Part shown: positions 1 to 8,348 of the stretch, piece by piece
Layout: each line of letters starts with the position of its first letter
How positions within the stretch are numbered: position 1 is the first letter of the stretch
Assembly (NCBI GenBank): GCA_002502245.1
Contig: DAPW01000007.1
Location: 43,074 to 107,073, forward strand
DNA: 64,000 nucleotides
Direction of reading: 5' to 3'
Source: Methanoregula sp. UBA154
Lineage (GTDB): Archaea; Halobacteriota; Methanomicrobia; Methanomicrobiales; Methanospirillaceae
Notes under the pieces: generated by a model
What the model was told of the DNA's origin: nothing
Seen by the model: the letters and a program-made list of their open reading frames with translations, nothing else
Database searches by the model: none
Program-made: the position numbers and the translations under genes

Positions 1-159
1 CCCTTTCCATCTATAGAGAGAGCGGACCGTCGTGATATTCACGCAGGCAACAAGGTTTTTTTCCAGCAGGCTCTTTGCGAGCCCCGCTGACAGCGCGGGC
101 GGCACCGTTGACAGGATCACGCAGATCTCCGGCACATACCCCGCATTTTTCTTCTCCAT
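1..159 (-). CDS. cutA: CutA-like divalent-cation tolerance protein, N-terminal part (cut by window edge)
   Basis: The reverse strand from position 159 reads 53 codons without a stop and runs off the left edge. The peptide has a short start, then a beta-strand (ICVILSTVP), a helix (LAKSLLEKNL) and VACVNI, which matches the N-terminal half of CutA1, where the consensus is a helix followed by LAACVNI. CutA is a small trimeric cytosolic protein linked to metal tolerance, of unsettled biochemical role. Only about half of the usual 100-110 residues is visible, so the call rests on this N-terminal pattern. The gene is divergent from dapL, with about 105 bp between their starts. Confidence 0.68.
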   Translation of the reverse strand, partial: MEKKNAGYVPEICVILSTVPPALSAGLAKSLLEKNLVACVNITTVRSLYRWKG

Positions 160-265
160 ACGAGAGGTTGTTGCCCTTCCCGGTTCATAAGCATATACAA
201 TCCGGTCTTTCCGGTACGAAACGGGAGTTAAATTCTATAGACGCCAGCGCCAATGGTACGTACCT

Positions 266-1414
266 ATGTACGCGAGCAGAATGAGCAGTCTCCCGCCGTA
301 TCTTTTTGCACGGATCGACGAGATGAAAGCCGAACAACGAAAGAAAGGTGCAGACCTCATCGACCTTGGTGTCGGGGACCCCGACCTTGCGACACCGGCC
401 CATATCGTGGAAGCCCTCTGCACGGCTGCAAAGGACCCGAAAAACCACCACTACCCGGACTATGCCGGGATGCCGGCCTACCGGAGTGCGGTTGCAGGCT
501 GGTATAAGAGACGGTTCGGTGTCAGCCTTGATGAGAAAAAAGAGGTCCTCGCGCTCATGGGCTCAAAGGACGGTATTGCCCACATTGCCGAAGCGTTCGT
601 GAACCCGGGCGATTATGTCCTTGCCCCGAGCCCCGGTTATCCGGTGTACCGGACCGGCACGCTCTTTGCCGAGGGGCGCGTGCATGAGATGCCACTTGTA
701 CGGGACAATAATTTTATTCCCGTGCTCGCCGACATCCCGAAGAACGTGGCAAAGGCTGCAAAGATCCTGTACATAAACTACCCGAACAACCCGACGGCAG
801 CCGTGGCTCCCGATGGATTCTACAGGGAGGTCGTTGACTTTGCCCGCGAGAACGATATCGTCGTGATCTCGGACAATGCGTACTCTGAGATCTCGTACGA
901 CGGTTACCGTGCCCCCTCCTTCCTGGAGACAGAAGGGGCCATGGACGTGGGCATCGAGATGCACTCGCTCTCCAAGACCTACAACATGACCGGCTGGCGA
1001 ATCGGGATGGCAGTCGGCAACGCGGAGATCATTGCCGGCCTGGGACGGGTCAAGACCAATGTCGACTCCGGGGTCTTCGACGCGGTGCAGCATGCTGCCA
1101 TCACCGCGCTTGGCGGATCGCAGGACTGCGTGAAGGACGCCTGTGCAATCTACCAGGAGCGCCGTGATGTGCTTGTCAGGGGCCTGCAGGGACTCGGGTT
1201 CGACGTCCCCCTCCCGAAAGCAACCTTCTATGTCTGGATGCCGGTGAAGGACTGCATGGCGTTCTCCGCGCGACTCCTCACCGAGGCAGGCATCGTGGCA
1301 ACGCCGGGTGTCGGCTTCGGCTCCAGCGGAGAAGGTTACGTGCGGTTCGCGATCACCCGTCCGGTTGCCCGGATACAGGAAGCGATCGAGCGGATGCGGA
1401 GGATGAACCTGTGA
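266..1414 (+). CDS. dapL: LL-diaminopimelate aminotransferase
   Basis: A 382-residue class I/II PLP aminotransferase. The start fits the family pattern (M-YA-R then LPPYLFARID). The substrate-binding GVGDPD lies near residues 35-40, NYPNNPT at 171-177 and the Schiff-base lysine in SLSKTYNMTGWR near residue 237. DapL converts tetrahydrodipicolinate directly to LL-diaminopimelate, the short lysine route used by many methanogens. The gene overlaps the start of lysA by four bases, so the two are probably co-transcribed and translationally coupled. The specific assignment over a generic aspartate-type aminotransferase rests on the N-terminal pattern and the lysA neighbour. Confidence 0.85.
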   Translation: MYASRMSSLPPYLFARIDEMKAEQRKKGADLIDLGVGDPDLATPAHIVEALCTAAKDPKNHHYPDYAGMPAYRSAVAGWYKRRFGVSLDEKKEVLALMGSKDGIAHIAEAFVNPGDYVLAPSPGYPVYRTGTLFAEGRVHEMPLVRDNNFIPVLADIPKNVAKAAKILYINYPNNPTAAVAPDGFYREVVDFARENDIVVISDNAYSEISYDGYRAPSFLETEGAMDVGIEMHSLSKTYNMTGWRIGMAVGNAEIIAGLGRVKTNVDSGVFDAVQHAAITALGGSQDCVKDACAIYQERRDVLVRGLQGLGFDVPLPKATFYVWMPVKDCMAFSARLLTEAGIVATPGVGFGSSGEGYVRFAITRPVARIQEAIERMRRMNL

Positions 1415-2703
1415 GACTCGCACACCACCTGGAAATAAAAAACGGCCATCTCCATATCAACGGGCTGGACTGCATCACCCTTGCAGAGAAGTACGGGACG
1501 CCCCTCTATGTCACGAGCGAGGACCGGGTCATGGAGCAGTTCGCGAGCTACAAAAAAGCCCTCGGGTCACGCTACCCGAAGGTGCAGGTGCTCTTTGCAG
1601 CAAAGGCAAACGGCAACCTTGCCCTGATGAGGGCACTGGCACAGCAGGGAGCGGGAGCGGATGTGTTCTCCAGTGGCGAACTGCATCTTGCACTCGAAGC
1701 CGGCATGGATGCGGAAAAACTCCTCTTCAACGGGAGTTCCAAGACGCCCGCAGACCTGAAACTTGCCGTGGAGAAGGGCGTGAAGGTCTCGCTTGATTCG
1801 CTTGACGAGCTCCACCAGCTCGATGCCATCGCAGCGGCTGCTGACCGTAAGGCAAAAGTCTCGTTCCGCGTCAACCCGGCGCTCGAGGTCCCCACCCACC
1901 CGAAGATCGCCACCGGCCTTGCCACGAGCAAGTTCGGCATCCCGCATGGAGAGATCCCTGCTGCGTACCGGGAAGCCACGGCCTGTAAAAACATCCAGCC
2001 GGTCGGCATCCACTGCCATATCGGCTCCCAGATCCTCGATATCGAGCCTTTCGCCCGGGCGGCGGAAGTGATGGTGCGGATCGCAAAAGAGCTGACAGTG
2101 ATGGGCGTGAAACTCGAGTTCATCGATCTCGGGGGCGGCCTTGGCATTCCCTACCACCATGACACAGACCCGGCACCCACTGCCGAGGACTATGCGGCAA
2201 AGGTCGTCCCTATCTTCAAAGCCGGCGTCGGGGCATGCGGCATAACACCCGAACTCTGGGTGGAACCCGGCCGCTCACTCGTCGCCGACTCAACGGTTCT
2301 CCTCACCCGGGTCAACTCCACCAAGAAAGCCCACAAGCGCTTCGCCAACGTGGATGCGGGTTTCAACCTGCTCATCCGCCCCGCGATGTATGACGCATAC
2401 CATGAGGTCATTGTGGCAAACAAGGCCGACAGACCGCTGACCTCGGAATACACGGTAACCGGCCCGATCTGCGAGAGCGGTGACATCCTTGCCCCGGACC
2501 GGAAGCTCCCGGAACTTGCGGCAGGCGATATCATCGCTGTGCTTGATACCGGGGCGTACGGCTATGCCATGTCCTCCCAGTACAACAGCCGTCCGCGGTG
2601 CCCCGAAGTGCTGATCAGAGGAACCCAGGTAGCGCTCATGCGCCGGGGCGAGACGATCTGCGATATCACTGCAGCTCTGGAACGCCCGGGCTGGCAGCGG
2701 TAA
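1411..2703 (+). CDS. lysA: Diaminopimelate decarboxylase
   Basis: 430 residues, GTG start overlapping the dapL stop. Fold-type III PLP decarboxylase. The PLP lysine lies in FAAKANGN (about residue 65), HCHIGSQ and a glycine-rich GGGLGI lie mid-protein, VEPGRSLV contacts the phosphate, and GPICESGD carries the catalytic cysteine of the neighbouring subunit. It decarboxylates meso-diaminopimelate to lysine. Together with dapL it makes a compact lysine-biosynthesis unit. Diaminopimelate epimerase is not in the window. Confidence 0.93.
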   Translation: MRLAHHLEIKNGHLHINGLDCITLAEKYGTPLYVTSEDRVMEQFASYKKALGSRYPKVQVLFAAKANGNLALMRALAQQGAGADVFSSGELHLALEAGMDAEKLLFNGSSKTPADLKLAVEKGVKVSLDSLDELHQLDAIAAAADRKAKVSFRVNPALEVPTHPKIATGLATSKFGIPHGEIPAAYREATACKNIQPVGIHCHIGSQILDIEPFARAAEVMVRIAKELTVMGVKLEFIDLGGGLGIPYHHDTDPAPTAEDYAAKVVPIFKAGVGACGITPELWVEPGRSLVADSTVLLTRVNSTKKAHKRFANVDAGFNLLIRPAMYDAYHEVIVANKADRPLTSEYTVTGPICESGDILAPDRKLPELAAGDIIAVLDTGAYGYAMSSQYNSRPRCPEVLIRGTQVALMRRGETICDITAALERPGWQR

Positions 2704-2704
2704 C

Positions 2705-2712
2705 CGGGGGAG
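2705..2712 (+). promoter_or_regulatory. Ribosome binding site fixing the rpa start
   Basis: GGGGGAGG lies five bases before the TTG at 2718. It decides the start of the downstream gene, because reading the same frame upstream gives about 40 residues that overlap lysA and look nothing like an OB-fold protein. Confidence 0.6.
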
Positions 2713-2717
2713 GCCTC

Positions 2718-4007
2718 TTGCTCTTCCACTACGCGCTGGTCGACGACCTCATCTCAAAGGAGGAGTTCGAACGGCGCGTGGAGGCCAAGATCGAGGACTG
2801 CGGGGACCTTATCGACGAGCCGACTGCTGCCATGATGGTGGTCGGCGAACTCGGCCGGGAGCACGTGAAGATCAAGGGGCTCTTTGCAAAATCCAGCCTG
2901 TTCTCTTTTTTCGGCAAAGTGATCGACAAGACCGAGCCGAAGGAGTTCGACCGGGCTGACGGGGAGAAGGGCTGGGTCGCCACCCTCCTTCTGGGGGACG
3001 AGACCGGCACAATCCGCGTTGTTCTCTGGGACGAGAAGGCCGGGGCTGCGCTGGATACCGCGGTCGGGGACGTGCTTGAGGTCATCGGCCGCCACCCGGG
3101 GAAGAGCCCCCACGAGATCTATGCCCTGGCCCTCCGGAAAGCGGGCTGTGAGATCACCTGCACGATGCCGGAGGGGGCCGGGAGCCTCTCGAACGACCCG
3201 GTTGAACTGGATGCTGTCCTGCTGGCAGTGGAATCCCCGCGGACATTCACAAAACGTGACGGGACCACCGGTGAGCTGGCAGAGGCAGTCATTGGCGATA
3301 GTGAAGGGACCGCCCGGCTTGTGGCATGGGTACCGGAACTGTTTGCCGGACTGAGTGCCGGAACAACCGTCCATATCACGAATGCAAAACCGAACAGCCG
3401 GGCGGAGGGTCGGAATTACAGTATTGATGAGAAGAGCACCGTGACGGTTACTGCAACAGCGGTCGCTGTTCCGTTCACGCCGCTTCATTCCGTTGCCGAC
3501 CAGGGGATTTACTCGGTGAAAGGTACGGTAAAACAGATCCAGCAGCCCCGCTCCTTCACGACACGGAATGGTACAACGTCATGGGTCAGGAATGCACTCA
3601 TCCATGATGCGGACGATGAGCTGAAGATCGTACTCTGGGGGGAGACCGCACTTATCCCGCTCTCACCCGGCGACCAGGTGGAGATCTTCCATGCCACGGC
3701 AAAACCCGGGCGGTTCGGGGGAATCGAACTGGGTGTGGGAAGGGGGAGCGTGTTCCGGGTGCCAAAGGAGGTTGTCCGCCCGATCCTGTTTACCGGGACG
3801 ATCATTGCCGGTCCGGGCTGCCTCTTCATCGACAATGGTTCTGAACGGTACCTTATTGAAGGCGCATTCACGCACGGAACCGAAGTGAAGGTAACCGGGC
3901 TCCTCTCCGGGAGCAGGATACTCCCGGAACAGGTGGAGCAGATCGTTCCGGATGCTGAATCCGTTCTCCTAAGGGTCCGGCAGTTCCAGGACGGATTGAA
4001 GTCCTGA
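2718..4007 (+). CDS. rpa: Replication factor A-type single-stranded DNA-binding protein
   Basis: 429 residues from a TTG start (MLFHYALVDDLISKEEFERR), chosen for its strong ribosome site. After an N-terminal helical segment there are at least three OB-fold repeats: IKGLF to TIRVVLW, VLLAVESPRTF to ARLVAW, and VKGTVKQIQQPRSF to LKIVLW. A fourth weaker strand-rich unit follows near the end. No zinc finger is seen, so it resembles the multi-OB Methanosarcina RPA1 type rather than the zinc-containing RPA2/3. It protects ssDNA in replication and repair. radA follows after about 80 bp with its own promoter, so DNA-transaction genes cluster here. Confidence 0.88.
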   Translation: MLFHYALVDDLISKEEFERRVEAKIEDCGDLIDEPTAAMMVVGELGREHVKIKGLFAKSSLFSFFGKVIDKTEPKEFDRADGEKGWVATLLLGDETGTIRVVLWDEKAGAALDTAVGDVLEVIGRHPGKSPHEIYALALRKAGCEITCTMPEGAGSLSNDPVELDAVLLAVESPRTFTKRDGTTGELAEAVIGDSEGTARLVAWVPELFAGLSAGTTVHITNAKPNSRAEGRNYSIDEKSTVTVTATAVAVPFTPLHSVADQGIYSVKGTVKQIQQPRSFTTRNGTTSWVRNALIHDADDELKIVLWGETALIPLSPGDQVEIFHATAKPGRFGGIELGVGRGSVFRVPKEVVRPILFTGTIIAGPGCLFIDNGSERYLIEGAFTHGTEVKVTGLLSGSRILPEQVEQIVPDAESVLLRVRQFQDGLKS

Positions 4008-4037
4008 TAGTTACTTTCACCCTGCGCAGAACGGGGG

Positions 4038-4044
4038 TTTATAT
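4038..4044 (+). promoter_or_regulatory. TATA box of radA
   Basis: TTTATAT preceded by a G-run that could act as BRE, 44 bases before the radA ATG. It predicts a leader of about 20 nt containing AGGAGTGTG as ribosome site. Confidence 0.5.
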
Positions 4045-4087
4045 CCCAGTCTTTAACATGTTGTTGTGCCATAGGAGTGTGTAAGAA

Positions 4088-5065
4088 ATGGCTGAAGGAC
4101 CATTGGAAATTGAAGATTTACCGGGCGTTGGCCCGAGTACCGCAGACAAGCTCCGGGAAGCCGGTTACCTCTCTGTTGAGAGCATTGCCACTGCCTCGCC
4201 GGCAGAACTTTCAGAGATCACGGAGATCTCCGAGGCAACAGCCAAGAAAATTATCAAGGCTGCCCGGGAGATCGCTGATGTCGGCGGATTCAAAACCGGC
4301 AAGGATATCTTTGAGGCCCGCAAGGATATCAGGAAACTGTCATTCCGCGTTCCCGAACTGGATACCCTGCTTGGCGGGGGCATGGAAACGCAGGCCATAA
4401 CCGAAATGTACGGTGAATTCGGTTCCGGCAAGAGTCAGATCGTCCATCAGATGGCAGTCAATGTCCAGCTCCCGGAGGAACAGGGAGGACTGAACGGGAG
4501 TGCCATCTATATCGATACCGAGAATACCTTCCGCCCCGAGCGTATCGAGCAGATGGTCAACGGGCTCGGGCTTGACGATGCCCCGGATCCCCAGGAGTTC
4601 TTAAACAATATCCATATCGCCCGGGCACATACGTCCGATCACCAGATGCTCCTCATCGATAACTCCCGCGAACTGGCCAATGAACTGAAAACCAGTGGCA
4701 AGCCGGTCAAGCTCTTTATCATCGATTCCCTGACCGCTCATTTCCGCGCCGAATATGCAGGCCGTGGCACCCTTGCTGCACGGCAGCAGAAACTGAACCG
4801 GCACATGCACGAGCTCTTCAAGCTCATTGATGAGCACAATGCCGTGGGGCTCGTCACCAACCAGGTTATGTCCAACCCGGCAGTCTTCTTCGGGGACCCG
4901 ACAAAACCGATCGGGGGTAATATTGTCGGCCACACCGCCACCTTCCGTCTCTACCTCCGGAAGAGCAAAGGTGGCAAGCGCATTGCACGTCTCGTGGACA
5001 GTCCCAACCTGCCCGAGGGCGAAGCACCGTTCATGGTTGAAGAGGCTGGTCTCAAATCGTGCTGA
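4088..5065 (+). CDS. radA: DNA repair and recombination protein RadA
   Basis: 325 residues, the usual RadA length. An N-terminal helix-hairpin-helix domain (LPGVGPSTADKL, residues 11-22) binds DNA. Walker A is GEFGSGKS (109-116), IYIDTENTFRPERI follows the ATPase core, LFIIDSLTAHFR is Walker B, and NQVMSNPAVFFGDPTKP is the loop L2 region. It forms ATP-dependent filaments on ssDNA for strand exchange. The start has the ribosome site AGGAGTGTG. Its end overlaps the phosphatase gene by seven bases. Confidence 0.97.
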   Translation: MAEGPLEIEDLPGVGPSTADKLREAGYLSVESIATASPAELSEITEISEATAKKIIKAAREIADVGGFKTGKDIFEARKDIRKLSFRVPELDTLLGGGMETQAITEMYGEFGSGKSQIVHQMAVNVQLPEEQGGLNGSAIYIDTENTFRPERIEQMVNGLGLDDAPDPQEFLNNIHIARAHTSDHQMLLIDNSRELANELKTSGKPVKLFIIDSLTAHFRAEYAGRGTLAARQQKLNRHMHELFKLIDEHNAVGLVTNQVMSNPAVFFGDPTKPIGGNIVGHTATFRLYLRKSKGGKRIARLVDSPNLPEGEAPFMVEEAGLKSC

Positions 5066-5775
5066 AAGCACTCCTCACGGATATTGACGGGACAATAACA
5101 GATCCAACCCGCAGGATTCATACCGGATCGATAGAACAGATCCGTAAACTCGTTGACCAGGGAGTGGAGGTCGTGCTCGCCAGCGGCAATACCTCCTGCT
5201 TCATGGACGCCCTCTGTAAAATGATCGGCACCCATGGGACCTTCATTGCAGAGAACGGGGGAGTGTTCCGGGTGGGATATGCCGGCACCCCCCATATCCG
5301 GGGCGACCAGACGGTCTGCCGGAGCGCACTGGAGGTGCTGCAGGCACATTTCCGGGCTTCAGGAAAAGAACTCGATCTCTTCAGTCCCGCATACCGCTTT
5401 GCCGACCTTGCCTTTGCCCGGACGGTCCCGGTGGATGAAGTAAAAGACGTGCTCCGGGATCACCCGGTACAGGTCCTTGATACCGGGTATGCGATCCACC
5501 TGCAATCGCCCGGCATCGACAAGGGAACAGCACTGGTGGCGCTCGCACGGGAGATCGGTCTTGAGCCCGCCGATTTCCTTGCCATTGGCGACTCGCTCAA
5601 CGATGTCCAGATGCTGAAGACCGCCGGTATCGGCATCACCGTGGCAAATGCCCACCCGGATACCAAAGCAGTGGCACAGTACATTGCCGGAAAAGAGTAT
5701 GGTGACGGGTTTGTGGAAGCAACAGAAAAATATGTTCCTTATTTCCGTGCAAGGAAGCGGTCTACGACAATATAG
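5059..5775 (+). CDS. Phosphoglycolate phosphatase (archaeal HAD type)
   Basis: 238 residues, GTG start inside the end of radA. It is a HAD-superfamily Cof-type hydrolase. Motif I is DIDGTI (about residues 8-13), motif II is VVLASGNT, motif III is the lysine of DKGTAL, and motif IV is IGDSLNDVQML. The cap and length fit the archaeal phosphoglycolate phosphatase family, which removes phosphate from 2-phosphoglycolate, a product of DNA 3'-end repair. The coupling to radA fits a repair role, though that link is inference. Its last 37 bases overlap the convergent PRC-barrel gene. Confidence 0.85.
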   Translation: MLKALLTDIDGTITDPTRRIHTGSIEQIRKLVDQGVEVVLASGNTSCFMDALCKMIGTHGTFIAENGGVFRVGYAGTPHIRGDQTVCRSALEVLQAHFRASGKELDLFSPAYRFADLAFARTVPVDEVKDVLRDHPVQVLDTGYAIHLQSPGIDKGTALVALAREIGLEPADFLAIGDSLNDVQMLKTAGIGITVANAHPDTKAVAQYIAGKEYGDGFVEATEKYVPYFRARKRSTTI

Positions 5776-5993
5776 TCCTTGATATCCTTGACGGCTTCAA
5801 AGGGGATGACGAGGAGCTTGTCATCCTCGAGATTGTAGCCTTCCGTGGAAAATGCCTGGTCCGGGTGGATGATCATTTCCTGGACCTGGCCGGAATTGAA
5901 ATCAACCCGGATGTTTTTTAATGTTCCAATGAGCTTTCCGTCATTGCTCATGATCTTTTTTCTTGAAAGGCTGCGGGCAAATACACGAGTCAT
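5739..5993 (-). CDS. PRC-barrel domain protein
   Basis: 84 residues from the ATG at 5993 (MTRVFARSLSRKKI). The whole protein is one PRC-barrel: SNDGKLIGTLKNIRVDF, then LLVIPFEAVKDIKDYIVVD. Such small archaeal proteins are common in methanogens and related to the RimM/photosynthetic reaction-centre barrel, with no settled function. A TATA-like ATAAATATATA lies at 6010-6021, so the transcript would have little or no leader. It converges on and overlaps the phosphatase gene. Confidence 0.82.
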   Translation of the reverse strand: MTRVFARSLSRKKIMSNDGKLIGTLKNIRVDFNSGQVQEMIIHPDQAFSTEGYNLEDDKLLVIPFEAVKDIKDYIVVDRFLARK

Positions 5994-6009
5994 AAAAAAA
6001 TTAGCGACG

Positions 6010-6021
6010 TATAAATATATA
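6010..6021 (-). promoter_or_regulatory. TATA box of the PRC-barrel gene
   Basis: TATAAATATATA on the plus strand. On the reverse strand it sits 17-28 bases before the ATG at 5993, so the mRNA would be nearly leaderless. Confidence 0.45.
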
Positions 6022-6079
6022 AACTGTTCGAAAATTCGCACAAAAAGAGTTTTTTTTCCGATTGAAATGTGTAAGACCG

Positions 6080-6289
6080 TTATTTGAACATTTCAGCGGC
6101 CATACGGATATCTGCACCGCGGAGGGTCTTCCTGCCGGCATGATCGGACATCTTCTTTGCTTCCTTGGCCATGAAGGCACCGTATTCCTCCATGAGCGCT
6201 GCGAGGGTTTCCGTGGCATCGGCGCTGACCCGTTCGGCACCGGCTTTTTTGATGATCCGTTCTACAGCAGCCTGGGATAACTCTGACAT
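6080..6289 (-). CDS. Archaeal histone
   Basis: 69 residues from the ATG at 6289, with GGGAGGAATC as ribosome site. The histone fold reads AAVERIIKKAGAERVSADA, then a long middle helix (TLAALMEEYGAFMAKEAKKMSDHAG), then RKTLRGADIRMAAEMF. These are the loop and helix residues of the HMf/HTz family that dimerise and wrap DNA. The length matches minimal archaeal histones without tails. It stands alone between the PRC-barrel and CBS regulator genes. Confidence 0.95.
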   Translation of the reverse strand: MSELSQAAVERIIKKAGAERVSADATETLAALMEEYGAFMAKEAKKMSDHAGRKTLRGADIRMAAEMFK

Positions 6290-6341
6290 AATCCTGATTC
6301 CTCCCATACCTTTTGACTTAAAATATCTTAAGATATTGTAT

Positions 6342-7220
6342 TTACAACGAGGGAAAGACCCTTATGACATCCGACTGGGTAAGGATTCCGATCGGCTTCT
6401 TGTTCTCCACGACGATAAGCCGGCCGATCTCCCGTTCCTTGAACCTGCGGATAACCTCGAACAGTTTCACGTCGGACGATATCTCTTCCACCTCCGGGGT
6501 CATGACTTCCGAGACCGGGGTCGTCAGGGGGAGATTATTTTCAATGGCACTCGCGATATCGCTCATCGTGACGATACCGGAAAGAAGACCGTCTTCGATG
6601 ACCGGGGCGCCATGGATACGTTCATGGTTGAACAGGACAAGGGCATCCTGCAGCGAATCAAGGCTCCGGAGGGTCTTGAGCGGGCTCGACATGTAATTCC
6701 GGATGGGTTGTTTGGGCAGGGAGATCATCTCAGAGGTGGCAATAAGGAGCGACTGTTTCACCTCGTCCTTGCCAAACACCTCGCCCCGGATCAGCAACTT
6801 GTTCACCGGTGTGGGGCCGATCGTGATCTTGTCCCCGATCTCGAAGAGTTTGGCGCTGCCCACGAGTTTGATAACCGCATGACAGACATCGGGGTGGCAG
6901 AGCGTGGTAAAATCGATCTCCTTGACATTGGCACCCTGCACGATCTCATCGTTCCGGCGGATAGGCACATCGTAATCCCCTCCGGAGACGTTCAGGTTGA
7001 GTTCATTGTAGGCAAGGGCCGTGGGGATGTACCCGCCCTTGGGACCAGGAACACCATCGACAAGGCCGATGGCTTTTAAGGCCTGCATCTGGTTGCGCAC
7101 GGTACCCGGGTTGCGCTGGATCCTGTCGGCTATCTCTTCACCTTTAATCGAGTGCGAGTGCTGGTGGTAGAGGGTGATTAAGGTGATGAGGATATCACGC
7201 TGGATAAGGGACAGGTCCAT
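6342..7220 (-). CDS. Transcriptional regulator with C-terminal CBS domains
   Basis: 292 residues from the ATG at 7220. The first 70 residues form a winged helix (DILITLITLYHQHSHSIKGE, then IADRIQRNPGTVRNQMQALK). A middle strand-rich region of about 90 residues follows. Two CBS motifs close the protein: MSSPLKTLRSLDSLQDAL to GIVTMSDIASAI, and VMTPEVEEISSDVKLFEVI to GILTQSDVIRVF. It matches the archaeal family of predicted regulators with C-terminal CBS domains, which probably sense adenylate-type ligands. It is divergent from the GTPase gene with only 45 bp between, so it may control itself and its neighbour. Confidence 0.85.
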   Translation of the reverse strand: MDLSLIQRDILITLITLYHQHSHSIKGEEIADRIQRNPGTVRNQMQALKAIGLVDGVPGPKGGYIPTALAYNELNLNVSGGDYDVPIRRNDEIVQGANVKEIDFTTLCHPDVCHAVIKLVGSAKLFEIGDKITIGPTPVNKLLIRGEVFGKDEVKQSLLIATSEMISLPKQPIRNYMSSPLKTLRSLDSLQDALVLFNHERIHGAPVIEDGLLSGIVTMSDIASAIENNLPLTTPVSEVMTPEVEEISSDVKLFEVIRRFKEREIGRLIVVENKKPIGILTQSDVIRVFPSL

Positions 7221-7243
7221 AACGATAAACCGTATGACTGTCC

Positions 7244-7254
7244 ATAAATATATA
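7244..7254. promoter_or_regulatory. Shared TATA element between CBS regulator and NOG1-type GTPase
   Basis: ATAAATATATA reads as a TATA box on both strands. It is centred about 29 bases before the reverse-strand ATG at 7220, which predicts a leaderless regulator mRNA. It is only 12 bases before the forward ATG at 7266, so it fits forward initiation better if translation starts at the inner ATG at 7281. Confidence 0.45.
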
Positions 7255-7265
7255 GGTAGGCGATT

Positions 7266-8348
7266 ATGGAATTTGAAAAAATGCCGACGGTGCCAACTGC
7301 CGACGAGATCCTTGACCGGAGTTTCCGCCGTGCGGCTAAGAAAATGAAAGAGAAGACCAATAAGGAGCGCGCCAACCAGGAGTTCGTCCGGGCCGTAGGT
7401 GCCGCAATCCATGATCGGCTTGTCTATATTATCCGGGGATTCCCCGAGTTCGATGACATCCCGCCCTTTTACCGGGAGATGGCAGACATCCTCTACGGGC
7501 TCGACCGGATCCGGCAGTCCCTTGGCGCGGTGGGGTGGGCAGCAAAGCACACCAAGATGGTGGGGAACCAGTTAGTGCTGCAGTCCCGGAAGACTGATGA
7601 TACCCTTGTCGTGCGCAAGCGGGCGGTTGCCCGGCTCGCGTCCATGGTCCACCAGATCGACAAGGACCTGCACTTCTTAAACGAGGTGCGCAATGTCCTG
7701 CGCCAGCTCCCCCACGTTGAGGATACGTTCACGGTTGTCATCGCAGGGTACCCGAATGTCGGGAAATCCTCGTTCATCCGGAGGGTATCGTCCGCAGAGC
7801 CTGAAGTTGCATCCTACCCGTTCACGACCAAGGGTATCATTGTCGGGCACCGCATGATGGGCCGCGAGAAGATCCAGTTTGTGGACACGCCAGGAATCCT
7901 TGACCGCCCCGCAGAGGAACGCAACCAGATCGAGCGCCAGGCACTCTCGGCCATGATGAACGTGGCGAGCGTGGTCCTGTTCATTCTCGATCCCTCGGAG
8001 CACTGCGGCTATCCGATGGTTGTGCAGCTCAACCTGCTCGAAGAAGTAAAAGGAATGGTCACGGTCCCGGTCATCGTGGTGGCCAACAAATCTGACCTCG
8101 TCGCGCCGGAGGAATATCAGACCATGGCAACAGCGGACGGGACGGGTGTAGAAGAGGTGCTTGCCGGGATCCTCACGCACAAGCCGGAACGGGTGGAAGG
8201 AAAGAAAATTGTGGACATCCGGTCCCCTGTCGCTCTTGAATCGGGAGAGAGTGACAGCGAAGAATCTGCCGGGATTGGACTGGATGGCAAACCCGTAAAG
8301 AAACCAAAGCCAAAGCGGGCGAGGAAGCCCCGGACACGTAAGGAATAG
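7266..8348 (+). CDS. NOG1-type GTP-binding protein
   Basis: 360 residues. The N-terminus has the NOG1 signature (FEKMPTVPTADEILD) and a helical domain to about residue 155. The GTPase then follows: G1 is AGYPNVGKSS, G3 is FVDTPGILDRP, and G4 is VVANKSDL. The C-terminus is short and basic (KKPKPKRARKPRTRK). Archaeal homologues of eukaryotic NOG1 are thought to act in large-subunit ribosome assembly. An alternative start is the ATG at 7281. The basic tail probably contacts RNA. Confidence 0.9.
   Translation: MEFEKMPTVPTADEILDRSFRRAAKKMKEKTNKERANQEFVRAVGAAIHDRLVYIIRGFPEFDDIPPFYREMADILYGLDRIRQSLGAVGWAAKHTKMVGNQLVLQSRKTDDTLVVRKRAVARLASMVHQIDKDLHFLNEVRNVLRQLPHVEDTFTVVIAGYPNVGKSSFIRRVSSAEPEVASYPFTTKGIIVGHRMMGREKIQFVDTPGILDRPAEERNQIERQALSAMMNVASVVLFILDPSEHCGYPMVVQLNLLEEVKGMVTVPVIVVANKSDLVAPEEYQTMATADGTGVEEVLAGILTHKPERVEGKKIVDIRSPVALESGESDSEESAGIGLDGKPVKKPKPKRARKPRTRKE

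Noticed and set aside
2598..2717. An N-terminal extension of the ssDNA-binding protein into lysA
   Set aside because: The 40 extra residues are in another frame of lysA, look non-globular, and a strong ribosome site precedes the TTG at 2718.
6165..7079. A 304-codon forward frame across the histone and CBS-regulator genes
   Set aside because: It is antisense to two genes with clear family motifs, and its peptide has no recognisable domain.
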